A stretch of DNA of 64,000 nt, taken from NCBI GenBank assembly GCA_020205615.1, contig CM035170.1:121646642-121710641 (forward strand), written 5' to 3'. Below are positions 25,882 through 37,446 of this stretch, piece by piece. The DNA is from Panax quinquefolius. Its lineage: Eukaryota; Streptophyta; Magnoliopsida; Apiales; Araliaceae. Position 1 is the first letter of the stretch; every line of letters begins with the position of its first letter. The translations under genes were made by a program, and so were the position numbers. The notes under the pieces were generated by a model. The model did not search any database. It saw only the letters and a list, made by a program, of their open reading frames with translations, and had not been told where the DNA came from.

Positions 25882-26544
25882 TGTTGGGTCATGATATTTT
25901 CTCCCATTGGGCCGGGTATATTGGGCTAACTCTTTTAATTAATCTATTGGGCCTTTATTATTGAACCATGAAAGTTTGAGGTGGGTTGTCCTATTATTTC
26001 CATTTTTGACTTATAGACCAAGAATTGGTCAGGTGGTCGATATCTTTGGACATTTTAATATCTATTATTTTGACTTTAGAATGATGAAAAGCGGAGACGG
26101 TTGTACTAGAGAACTGCCATGCATTAATGTGGATGGAATTATACCTACGTGGCGGTGGAAGCGATGACCAAAAAGCGTTGGATAAACTATATATGCAATC
26201 GGTGGATCCCATCGGATCGAGGGTGTGTCGGGGTAATAGTAGGTGGCATGGTAATCCGGGAGGAGAGGATATAGCTTAGCAAGGAAGTCATCACGCGAGA
26301 GGTATGTTCTCATACACTTATTAGATTCATAATTAGATATACCTGAAAGGAATTATTATCTCTCTCTCAATACTGATAGATATTCGGCCTCCATTTTGTT
26401 AACCTTATGAATATGTTCTTGACTCTCACTTTGAAGCTATCCCCGTGGAACAGCCGCCGAGCTTGTGGTGTATATCGTGTTTCTTGTATGCGGGATCGAG
26501 GCGTCTTACGTGATTGGGGATGGCGGAAGATCTTGGCGTTAACA
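25882..26544 (+). repeat. 5' LTR of the Tat-type element
   Basis: 663 bp, TG...CA. It matches 36326-36988 along its whole length with many small indels and substitutions. The primer site region follows (GCGCTAGAAGGAAGGGC, about 26549-26565). Confidence 0.9.
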
Positions 26545-26879
26545 TCAAGCGCTAGAAGGAAGGGCTTTCAATCACAATTGTTTAACTTATTTGGGAAGAT
26601 GATGAGGAGTAGAGATGGTACACGGAAGGAAGGAGCGATGGTACATTAGTTCATCTTTGCCTCGTATTTGATAAAGGATCGTCAGGTCCTTAAAAGTGCT
26701 CACGAAAGCACGACCTCTAAACATAACTTCGGGAGAACTTCGTCCAGAAGATCTCTGAGTGGAGCCGAGACGGAAGTTGGTTTTTAACGGCGATAAGGCG
26801 TGATCTGATCGGGGGACGGGTAGAAGGCTCACCGACCGGGACTCATCGCCAAAGTGGTCGAAGAAGGCAGAGCGCCAAG

Positions 26880-28270
26880 TTGGCGAGGATGGCGGATTGC
26901 AAGCGAGATAAGGCTTTGGAGGTTACTGTTAAAACAAAGGGAAGATATAGCCGAAACGGATGCTTGGTGGATGAGTTGAGGGGCGAAGCATCTAGCCGTA
27001 TTCATTACGAAAGGCGAAGTAGGCATAAGGAGATACCCCGACGGAAGGGTAAGGGCAGGAACATTACATGCGATGTGTCAGAGATCGTTCTCCTGATAGG
27101 AGGAGATCGAAAAGCAGAACACCCTTAGCCTCGAAGAAGGCACTGATGGTCGTTGGTTCACCACATCACAGAGATGATAGACGAAGAAGCAGGTCGAGAG
27201 AAATCGTGCCAGAGACCCGAAGAGGAGAATACCGGCACAACCGTTCTCATCATGAGGATGAGATTATACACCCTAGTAGATCAAGAAGTCCCATAAGGGC
27301 GGTGGGATCGGCGAGGGAGGTGTCGATCCATTCAAAGTCTAACGTCGCTCGGGAGAAGGAGATCTCATCGCATGACGAAGGTGTTGATTTTACGGTAAAG
27401 GAGTTGAAAGAACTCGAAAAGCAGTTAATTTGAGGTCAACGGTGAAGGACACTCACGGAAAAAAGGCGTCTCCTTTTTCCTCCGATATTCTCAGGAGAAG
27501 GCGGATATTACCAAAAAGTTGCCTCGTATGGAAAGCTACGATGGGTCCGGAAATCCTTATGACCATAGTCAAAGCGTTTGGCCAAATTTGATGGATTCTA
27601 TGACTTCTTCGATCTTTGAAGTGTCACACTTTTGTCACTGACGTTAAGAAAAAAGACGCAAGGCGGTGGATGGGGACTTTACCTCGAATTCGATTTCCTC
27701 GTGGATGAGAGCTTTGTGATAAGTTTCATGACGTTTTGGAAGCAATAGAAGAAGGGAAAACCTCTGGGCTCTTTAACATGATCCGTGATTCACTAATGAG
27801 TCTTTAGGCCGATATGTGAAGAGATTTAGGGAAGCGGTCGGTCGGTATCCGATCTTAATGATCTCAAGTGTTGGTTTGTTCGAGAATGGGCTAGATCTGG
27901 TTAAGTCGGAGAAATTGGTAAAGAAGTTGATGTTTCACCATCAGAAAAGCCTAGCGAAGCCTTTGACAAGGCGAAGGCTATATTGTCGTAGAAGAGGCTA
28001 TGAATAGTCGAAAAATCCTTCTACGGGCCGATTAAAGGAGGTAGAGGTTCCCAGGTACGAGATTGATCGAGAGAGAAGAGTGGGGTATAACGAGGAGGCG
28101 GAAGGTAGTTGAAGAAGTCTGATAACTTCGTGGCGACAATGCGTGATCATACACTGCTTTACACCGAAGGTTAATAAGGTCTACACCCGATTGAATACGG
28201 AGAGGTCGATAATTTTGGATCGGATCGAAACCCGGCCTTTCTTTGAGCCACCTCGTGATAATTACTGAGA
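26880..28270 (+). pseudogene. gag region of the Tat-type element
   Basis: An arginine/serine-rich stretch (27068-27433, with RSPDRRRSKSR) is followed by fragments of the retrotransposon gag fold in shifting frames: a YDGSGNPYDH-type entry near 27535, then RFREAVGRYPILMISSVGLF and LVKSEKLVKKLM at 27816-27980. Several stops and frameshifts interrupt it. It would have formed the capsid. Confidence 0.7.
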
Positions 28271-28277
28271 CGGGGAC

Positions 28278-28925
28278 ATGGCAACCCTCGTAAATATTGT
28301 GGTTATCATCAAGTTCTTTGGTCGTGACACTAATGAGTGTTGTAATTTAAAGGATTTTGTGGAAGCGAAGATTAAAAGCGGCTTGGCGATTCAAGTATGT
28401 GTGGTGAGAGAAGGACCTTGTGGTCGTGATTATCAATCGTCTAGTTCAAACGGTTCAAGCACCACCCATTCAAAATGCTCAATACCACCGCCTTGGCAAG
28501 TCGTTGATGTAATAAGCTGGTGGGTGCATTGGGAAGTTAGTAGGGAAGAAGAAGGGCTTATCTTGATTGGTCGTATTAGTAATGAGATCTTTACCCACGA
28601 AGATGTGAGACCTTTTCGAGGCAAATCATATTATTTACGGATGCGGATTATCCTTGAGCCCATCGAGCCGCGTGAAGAGGCATTGGTGATCACATGGTAT
28701 GAAGTAGGCTCGGTGGATGTGAAATGCGTGATGATAGATAACGGATCTTTGGTGGACATTCTTTATGCCCGTGCTTATCGGAGGATGCATCTCGATGGGC
28801 ACAAAATGGAGGTCGGACGGGGAGGCTCCTCTATATGGTTTCAAGACGACCGGTCAAAGTTGCGAGCCTTTATTGAACTCCGGTTATCTTCTGCACGCCC
28901 CTCGGCCAGTAGAGATAACGTGTAA
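28278..28925 (+). pseudogene. gag tail and aspartic protease region
   Basis: The longest frame in the element, 215 codons. It begins near DTNECCNLKDFVEAKIKSG, the usual join of gag and protease in Tat elements. The protease core is CVMIDNGSLVDILY, about residues 153-166. The active-site triad reads D-N-G instead of D-S/T-G, so the enzyme is expected to be dead. It closes with a stop before the reverse transcriptase. Confidence 0.7.
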
Positions 28926-29099
28926 ATTTTATGTTGTACATGTGGATTACTTACAACGCCATTCTGGCGCCGTTACAGGGAAGACCTCGTTGTGACTCTT
29001 GGTTATGACCTCCATCCCACATTTCAAAATCAAATTCCCACGGCGCGTGGAGTAGGAGAGGTGGTGGGTGACTTAAAGACTGGCAAAGCGATGTTATCG

Positions 29100-30230
29100 G
29101 AATCTTTGTTATTTCATCCGGAATGGGGTCGAGAAAGTGAGAAAAAGACGATGGCAATTGAGATCGAACCCTTCACCGAGAAGCGGTCGAGCAGATTGGT
29201 GATCCCCATTTGGAGGGACGGAGGAGATTGAGTTGGTCGTGAAAGCCGACACGAGACAGTGAGGATTGGTTCAGTCTACGCAGAACCTCTTGAGACGAAC
29301 CTTATGGAACTCTTACGATGTTATCTTGATATTTTTGCATAGGAGCCACAAGACATGCCCGGAGTTAGCCAGAAAGGTTCTTTGAGCATAAAGCGGAGAT
29401 AGATCCTTGAATAAGCCGGGTAAATCGGAAGAAGCGGATATTTGCTCCAGAGCGGCGAAGATAATCGATGAGGAGGTTGCGAAATTACTAGGCTGCGACT
29501 TCATCGGCGAGATTGATTACCCGAATGGATAGCAAATGTGGTGTTGGTGCATGAAGCGAGAATGGAAAGTGGCGGGTTTGCATCGACTACACCGATCTCA
29601 ACAAAGCTTGTCAGAAGGACTTTATCCTCCTGCCCATATCGATCGACTCATCGATGCCACTTGGGGTATGCATTACTAAGTTTTATGGATGCTTTTTGAG
29701 GTTATCATCAAATATCCATGTGCAAAGAAGACATTCCAAAGCGGCGTTCATTACACTTTGCGATTCGGTGTATGCTACTAAAAAATGACTTTTGGCCTCA
29801 TAAATCACGGAGCTACCTACCAAAGGATGATGAACTTCATCATCGATAAGGCATTTGGGGAGGAACATGGAAGTTTATGTAGATGACATGATCGTAAAAA
29901 GAGTCGCAGATTCATAAGCATTTGGATGACTGGAGGAATGCTTTCGGGACTATTCGTTATCGTCGATTGAGACTCAATCCGCCCGAATGTACTTTCGGCC
30001 TCGGTCTTTGGAAAGTTTCTAGGTTATCTGGTCGGTCGGAGGGCATCGAGGCCAATCAGGAGAAGATCCGGGCCATTCTTGACATGAAGACTCCTCGGTC
30101 ATTCAAGGACATCCAGTCGACATTTGGTAGGATTGCGACTTTGAGAAGGTTCGTCGCCAAATCTGCGGAGAGATGCCTTCCTTTCTTTGACACATTGAAG
30201 GGAATAGAAGAATGCAAAGCGTTAGAGTGG
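29100..30230 (+). pseudogene. Reverse transcriptase region
   Basis: Pieces in several frames follow the family order: CYLDIFA and DMPGV (about 29315-29360), KIIDEEVAKLLGCDFIGEID (about 29457-29515), the catalytic VYVDDMIVK motif at about 29874-29900, then NQEKIRAILDM and FGRIATLRRFVAKSAERCLP (about 30057-30180). At least four stops or shifts separate them. Confidence 0.8.
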
Positions 30231-31075
30231 ACTTTGAGTGTGAAGGCGTCTTCAAGGCATAAAGACATATCGTCTTCTGCTCCTTTATTGGTAAAGCACG
30301 CTTGCCCAGAGACCTTATATTTATACCTTGCAGCGAAGTTCATTGGCGGTTGGAGGCGGTGTTGGTTGGAGATCGATGGGAAGCGACATCCGGTCTATTA
30401 TGTCGACCCACGTCCTACGAGATCTTTGAAACCGGTATCAAATATTGAGAAATTTGCCTTTGCTTTAATAATTGCGCAGTAGAAAGCTTGAGCAATATTT
30501 TCAAAGGTCGACTCTGGTCGTCTACACGGATCGACCGTTGAAGAAGGTGATGGGCAAGCCGAGGAGGTCTCGAGCGGACTAGCGGCGTGGACTATGGAGT
30601 TATCCCAATTTTTTATCGAGTATTATCCGAAGCGCCATTAAAGGCGAATACTGGCGATTTTATGGTAGAATGCTCGTTCACCAAAGCGGATCGGGAGTTG
30701 CGAAAATCTGAATCTTCGATCGGACGATGGCCGTTCTTGGCCGAGGTCGGAAAGGCGTGGATGATTGTAGATGCGAGATGGGTCTCTACGATGGATTTGT
30801 TAGTGGGCGAGAATTATTTTAATAAGTCCGGAGGATTCAAAGTCAGCGAAGCCATGATTCGGGTTTAAAGCAACGAAACAATGGTTGAAGTACGAAGCGG
30901 TATTAGCAGTGTCCGATTGGCAAAGAGTCTCGAAGTCCAACGATTGATTATCTATAGTGATTCTCGGTTGGTCGCTAAGCGGTTGTCGGGAGATTATGAA
31001 GCTCGTGGGACCCGAATGATCAAATATCTGGCGGAATTAAGAGACCGACTTCAATATTTCGCCGTATGAGTTTTG
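30231..31075 (+). pseudogene. RNase H and second RNase H regions
   Basis: The first RNase H gives PVYYVDPRPTRSLK and NIEKFAFALIIAQ (30391-30480, then a stop). The second, plant-type RNase H gives LEVQRLIIYSDSRLVAKRLS and YEARGTRMIKYL (about 30920-31035). The second domain is what separates Tat elements from most gypsy lineages. Confidence 0.75.
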
Positions 31076-31299
31076 AGCATAGGCGTAATGACAATTCTAT
31101 TATTGCCGATGCATTGTCAAAGTAGCCACTTCTGAGATCTGAGATGTTTTTCACGGATCGGTATATTTGGAAGTTTTGCGGTGACCAAGTGTTCAAACCT
31201 GAAGCGGTGATGTGTATCGAACGATCTAGCTGTTGGATGACCCCTACATCAGTATTTGGCGGATGGCGTCCTTCCTTCCGGATCATATCTTTGTGCAAA

Positions 31300-32280
31300 G
31301 AAGATTAAGTACAAGAGTGCAATTTTAGTCTTATTGATGGGGATCTCTATCGATTGGCATTTTCTTCACCGTTGTTGAAATGTTTGGTTCCGTCCAAAGG
31401 CCAAGTATGCTCTTGGGAGGTTCATGAAGGTATTTGCGGTGATCGTATGGTCGCCAGTCTTTGGCTCATAAAGTACTTGATGAGGATATTATTGGCCTAC
31501 AATTTTCAAAGAAGCTACTGAGATACGTCAAGAAATGTGAAAATGTCATTTCAATAGTTCGATCTACATCGACCCACGGAAGAGCTATACTCGATTTTAT
31601 CTCTATACCCCCCATTTATGCAGGGGTGGATATATTGGGACCATTACCTAAAGCTAAAGGTCGGTCACTTAAATCATAATTCTTTATTGATTATATGACT
31701 AAATGGGTGGAGCAAAACCACTTGATCGATAACGGAACAAGAGTGCACAAAGTTTATAAAAGGAGTCTGTGGTGTTTCGTTTGGGATCCCTAAAGGTGTT
31801 GATATCGGACAACGGACGCCTTGGTTAAATGGGTTCAAAATTTGAAGAATTTTTGAATGATCTGGGGATTCAACACAAGAAGACTTCTGTGGCTCATCCA
31901 CAGTCAAATGGGCAAGTCGAGGTGACCAACAGGATGCTGTTGAACGGAATCAAGCGTAGATTGGATGAAGAAATTTAAGGGAGATGGCGGAAGAATTGTT
32001 GAAGCGTCTTTGTGGGCATACCAAAACTACACCAAGGACTACTACGGGGATTCATTTCTTCCGATTGGCCTATAAATGCGATGCCTTAGTCGGTCGAAAT
32101 CGGATCTCTAAGTCTTGGGTAAGTCGATTCAAAGAAATCTCTGATGACGAAGGAATGAAAGTTAACTTGGACTGCTAGGCGAAGTCGGAGAGGAAGCTTT
32201 GCTCAAATTGGTCGCTTATCAACGAAGGGTGGCCAAACATTACAACAAAAGGGTCAAACTTCGTAGATTCAAGTAGGAGA
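31300..32280 (+). pseudogene. Integrase region
   Basis: GVDILGPLPKAKGRS (31626-31670), YMTKWVEQN after a shift (about 31694), SDNGR, then the conserved TSVAHPQSNGQVEVTNRM block (about 31885-31937). It ends in a GPY-like tail with several stops. Decayed. Confidence 0.8.
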
Positions 32281-32540
32281 CTTAGATCCTTAGAGAAATA
32301 AAACCTACGCCTCAAAAACAAGGAAAGCTAATGCCGAGGCTGGGAAGGGCCATATGAAGTGATCAAGTACCAAAGCCAGTACTTATCGGTTAAAGGCTTT
32401 CGATGGTTAGAGATCAAGAATACTTGGCATCTTTGGCGAAGCTTGGAAATATTTTCAATAAAGATTAAGTCGGTTCTGGGAAGTACGTGTACCACGATTG
32501 TTCGTTATTAATAAAGGTTACTTTTTCATAATTGATCACT

Positions 32541-33120
32541 GGTCTATTTGTCCTAAGGTCACTTTATGGTGTAAGGAGGTATGGTAGGACTCATTTGGCC
32601 ATTCGATGGTAGCCCAAGGTCCTTTTGATCCTATATTGATCTTATCGGTGGTAAGTCAATGGTCACTATTGATCCTGGTCCTATTTGTCTAAAGGTCTTT
32701 ATGGTGTAAGGAGGTATGGTAGGACTCATTTGGCCATTCGATGGTAGCTGAGGTCCTTTTGATCTATATTGATCTTATCGGGGTGGTAAGTCGATGGTCT
32801 TTATTGATCCACGGTCTGTTGTCCAAGGTCACTATGGTGTAAGGAGGTATGGTAGGACTCGTGGCCATTCGATGGTAGCCCAAGGTCCTTTTGATCTATA
32901 TTGATCTTATCAGGTGGTAAGTCGATGGTCACTATTGATCCTGGTCCTGTTGTCTAAGGTCACTATGGTGTAAGGAGGTATGGTAGGACTCATTGGCCAT
33001 TCGATGGTAGCCTAAGGTCCCTTATGATCTATATTGATCTTATCTCGGGGTGGTAAGTCGATGGTCACTATTGATCCTTATATCTTGGTCCTTATATACT
33101 TGTTATACCCAGTGGTAAGC
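32541..33120 (+). repeat. Tandem array, about four units of ~130-140 bp
   Basis: Units begin near TGGTCxTATTTGTC and contain GGTGTAAGGAGGTATGGTAG and TGGCCATTCGATGGTAG. Starts lie near 32541, 32680, 32812 and 32941, with a partial fifth unit. It sits between integrase and the antisense frame; arrays in this interval are common in Tat elements. Confidence 0.85.
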
Positions 33121-33449
33121 AAGATTACGATGGTGTAAGGAGGATCGACCAAATTTACCTCACACATGGTGATCTCACTCTTGATCACCAAAGTGAGTAT
33201 ATATTACTTTATTTTGTTTAAGTGTTGAGTTCAGTTCATTCAATTCGATTAAGTTGAATCTGTCAAGTAAAATTGATTCACTTCATTTCATAAATTAATT
33301 TGTTATATGCCATATCTCGATTCACTAGTTGGGTTAAATTTTATTGATCTTGAATTATTGACAAGAAATTGATCAAAAGCGAAGTCATAATCAAGGCAGT
33401 TAAAGATTTATCAATAATATAAAACACTCATTCATTCAAGTCGATCATA

Positions 33450-35117
33450 AATTAATTATATGAACATAAAAAGCTTAAAGTAGTTAAATTATTACATAGA
33501 AAAAAAGCAGAATGAGACATTTGAGCACCGCCTTCATCATCGGAGTTGAAGCAATTAACGGGTCCAACTGAAAGCGGTAGATAGCTTTTCTTTTCCTCGC
33601 TACCGGCGATCTTCATACCCTCAAGAATATACCTTCGTGATTTGAGGATTAAGTTAAATCCAGAGTCCACGTAGTCACTTTGAATACGCTTGGGAGTTCT
33701 TGATCGAGAAGAGGACCCGAATCCTCAAGATCCTTTATTTTGTGGCGGAGCTTGTGGCGTTTGGCCTTATAAATGCCTTCGTGCTTCGTCTTGAGCCTTC
33801 GTCTCGGCCTCACTCAAGTTGTATGACCCGAAAGCTTGGTTGGTGAAGAAAACTCCTCATTTTTGCCTTGAGGAGTAAGTTTTCTTCAACCAAACCGGCG
33901 TTAAAGTCGATCGAAATTTGTTAGGTGGCCGGACCTTGACCAACCCATCCTCGTGGCCTTAACTCGTCGTCGGATGTCTTCAAATCCATCTGGCCGATCT
34001 AATTACATTTGAAGGCCAGTTGATGGTATGAAAAGCATCTTCACGGCCATTTCTCTCGGTCCAAGGTCGATTTCAACATATTTATCTCTTGTCTCATGAA
34101 ATCTTCCTCGGCCTCTCCATTTATGTGTCTCGGGCCGATCGTCAAAAACGACGATTAACTGCATATTTTCAAAATATTCAAGTCAAATGTCCAAATATTC
34201 AAAGGATATAGAGGAAGAAGAGATTGTTATTTACCTTAGCGAATAGCTCATCCCTCATCGAGAAGATTTCCGTCTCGTATGATCTTTGAGCCGGTGGTCG
34301 TCGGTATTTCGAACGAAAGTTCAGAGAAGAGGTCGAAGGGAAGTTGGCATTGAACACAGGCCCACGAGGTCGGAGATCCTGACCTCGGCATGGTAACTCG
34401 ACACGAGGGGCCAAGGTCGTTCGAGGAAAGTCTCGGCCTTCGAGGAGAGAGAGTGAAATTTGTTCGGGAGGGGTAGGTCTGCGTGTATGGTTTCGATTGT
34501 GGGAGATTTATTTGGGGTGGGTCCTTTGGGTGTTGAAGCGAAGCGAGAACTTCGGATGGCTATCGAGTCGTTCCTCTTCTGGATAGCGTCGGAATCCTTC
34601 GCCGTCTGGTCGCAAATCCTCTTCAATCTGTATTTCTAGGGAGGCACGAAGGGTGGGATGGCCAAAAGCCCGAGGCACCTGAGTTCTTGGCGCTGTTAGA
34701 GGGGTTATTTTGTTTTAATTTTTGGTCGAAGTATATTTCTTGATCGAGGCGATCAAGTAAAACGCTTGAGTCGAGGAATGGTTCTGGGGTTGGTTCATTT
34801 ACGGTGTGGATTGGGAAGGGTGTGAAGAAGGGTTAACTTTGGGTTTTACGGTGGCTCTCCTCTTACAGCGAGGATGAAGGGTCTCTTACGGTATGAGAAC
34901 CTCTTGACCTCTCTTCTTCTACATTTGAAATTCATCGTATGAATTTACGGGGTTGAATTCGACCGGGAGTAGCCGGTTAGTATAGTCTCGATTGCTTAGA
35001 AGACTTCCGGGATTAAAAAATCTTGAACTCCTTTATTTCTAAGGAGCTCATTACGATCAAAATCTTTGCATAAATCGAAACAATTCTATGTTAAAATTAC
35101 ATATCATACAATATTTT

Positions 35118-35153
<36 letters not shown>

Positions 35154-36035
35154 GAAATGATTTATTCTTTACACTTATGGTCATATAACCATGCCTCGCT
35201 TGAGAGAGTCCGTATTTCCACTCTTCCTTAGGGAAGTTGTCGAATAGTTCCATCATTTTCACTTCCAGTTCTTGAAATGTCTAGAAGTCGCCAGAGATTT
35301 TTTCGTCGATTGCTTGGGTTCGGTAAAGAAGAAATCTCGGGGCCTTTGACGAAGAACCATTTCGTGTCATCCCCTATTGCTCGAAGGGTGTTCACCGAGG
35401 TGAAGCGTCTATCGAACTTTTCTCCGGACTTGGAGAATGCTTCTAAGGGGCTTGAACCCTTCTCCTGGATTGTCTTATTTTATAGGCAGTGAAGAAGAAG
35501 TCGAGGAGGCTCGGCCCAACTTCATGTGAAGGCCCACGAAGGCGAGAATGTGAATGTAGGAGTTTGGCACTGTTGTGAAAACCCCACACCCGAAACCCGG
35601 TAGGGTCACTATAAAGATGTGTAGGGAAAGCGAACCCCTTCTCGAGAAAGGTGTTTGGGGCTGGTAGTCGACCTTGAGTAGTTGGTACATCTTTTCACTG
35701 GGCCAGGGGTACCACGATCGCGTGGGTATCCGGAATGTGGGCGAGATCGAACCCTCTTTAGTTGACCTCGGTTATGATAGAAGGAGTGTTGGCACGAGAG
35801 AAGCGGTCCCGTACTCTCTGTAGTATTCGGAGGGGTTTTGGAGTTTTCGACTTGGGATTCGACATGTAGTTTCCTTCGTGAGGGTTGGGGTTTGGTGGAA
35901 CCCTTTGTAATTGGTGTTACTTAGTATTGGGGAACTTTGTTCAGAGTTGTGAGAAGCCATTTGTGACGATTTGCAGAGAAGGATCAGAAAGTTTAGAAGG
36001 CGCTCGAATTTCAAATGAACAGGTAAAACTGTCAA
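33450..36035 (-). pseudogene. Antisense ORF of the Tat-type element, decayed
   Basis: On the minus strand, from about 35965 (MASHNSEQSSPIL), fragments in changing frames read like the antisense protein of Tat elements: PSEYYREYGTASLVP, a G-F-rich block with FIVTLPGFGCGVFTTV, then LPCRGQDLRPRGP and FRSKYRRPPAQRSYETEIFS (34199-34414). The function of this protein is unknown. Numerous stops break it here. Confidence 0.55.
35120..35149. repeat. (TA)n microsatellite
   Basis: About 15 AT dinucleotides inside the antisense region of the retroelement. Confidence 0.9.
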
Positions 36036-36325
36036 ATTTGGTAAAGTTATCCTTTTATATTAGTGATTTTTTACGGTGTTTGAAAGGTGGTACATTAAAT
36101 GTTAGTGATAATTTGGAATTTGAATGGGAAGCGTCTGGGTCTCGAGGTCAGGATATTTAATAGATAGGGCCTTTTAGATTTGGGCCTTTGATCTCCTTTC
36201 ATCTCATTTCGTGAGCAATAACCGGGTACATTTCAATTACTTCTTATTATTGATTTTCAGTAAAATATCATGGACTATTTTTAGTTTTCTATTAAACATT
36301 CATTCAACAAAAAACTAGAAGGCAA

Positions 36326-36988
36326 TGTTGGGTAAGTGATATTTTTTTTCTCCCATTAAGTAGGGTATATTAGAACTTACTCTTTTAATTAATCTATTGG
36401 GCCTTTATTATTGAACCATGAAAGTCTTTTGGTAGGTTGTCCTATTATTTCCATTTTGACTTATAGGGACCAAGATTGGTCAGGTGGGTCGATCCTTTGA
36501 ACATTTTAATATCTATTATTTTGACTTGCAATGATGAAAAAGCAGGACGGTTGACTAGAGAACCTGCCATGCATTAATGTGGATGGGATTATAACCGGCC
36601 GGCGGTGGGAACAGTGACCAAAAAGCAGTGGATAAACTATATGCAGTCGGTGGATCCCATCAGATCAAGGGGGTGTGTCAGGTAATAGTGGGTGGCACGG
36701 TAATCCAGGAGGAGAGGATATAGCTTAGCAAGGAAGTCATCACGGAGAGGTATGTTCTCATACACTTATTCGTTCATAATTAGATATACACAAAGGAATT
36801 ATTATCTCTCTCTCAATCTGATAGATATACTACCTCCATTTTGTTAACTTATGAATACTCTCACTTTGAAATTTATCCTCACGCCAGGCAGCCGTCGAAG
36901 CTTATAGTGTTTATCGTGTTCTTGTCTTGCGAGGATCGAGGCGTCTTTACGTGGTTGGGGACGCTTGGCGTGAATCTTGGCGTTAACA
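36326..36988 (+). repeat. 3' LTR of the Tat-type element
   Basis: 663 bp, TGTTGGGT...GTTAACA, followed by CCAAT. The sequence just upstream (AAAAAACTAGAAGGCAA) is a weak purine tract. Confidence 0.9.
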
Positions 36989-37446
36989 CCAATTAAAAGT
37001 GGCCAAACCTTGGTTCCAAAAAGAGTAAAATATCTTCTTTGATGAACAATATTTTACTGAAGAGTATATAAGAACCATACAAAAACTAATGCTAAAAAAA
37101 ATAAAAACAACTTACAGATCTAGCATTACTAATAAACACGGCATGACATTTAGACATATCAACTTGAATTCTTTATTATGTTTTAGATATGATGTATATG
37201 CTCAAAGATATTGCATGAGCAAGTTAAAGCTTTAAATCCTTAGTATATGAAAGGGAAAAAAACACAAAACACAGGAGATATCGAGTAAAACCCTGGAAAA
37301 TGCGTATGTCAGCTCTTACAATTGAACTCACCAATGAAGATGAAGGATGAACTTTTGTTACAAGAACAACACTCAGCATCCAAAACAAGACAAGAATCCA
37401 ACTTGAAGGCTAAATTTAGAAGTGAACAACTTAATAGGCAAACTCA

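Larger units (their letters stand above)
25882..36988 (+). mobile_element. Ty3/gypsy LTR retrotransposon, Tat-type, full length but decayed
   Basis: It spans 11107 bp with two 663-bp LTRs (TGTTGGGT...GTTAACA) and a perfect 5-bp target duplication CCAAT (25877-25881 and 36989-36993). The domain order is gag, protease, reverse transcriptase, RNase H, a second RNase H, integrase, then about 4 kb with a tandem array and an antisense frame. The second RNase H and the antisense ORF are hallmarks of the Tat lineage (Ogre, Retand, Grande). Many stops and frameshifts mean it cannot be autonomous. Confidence 0.9.
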
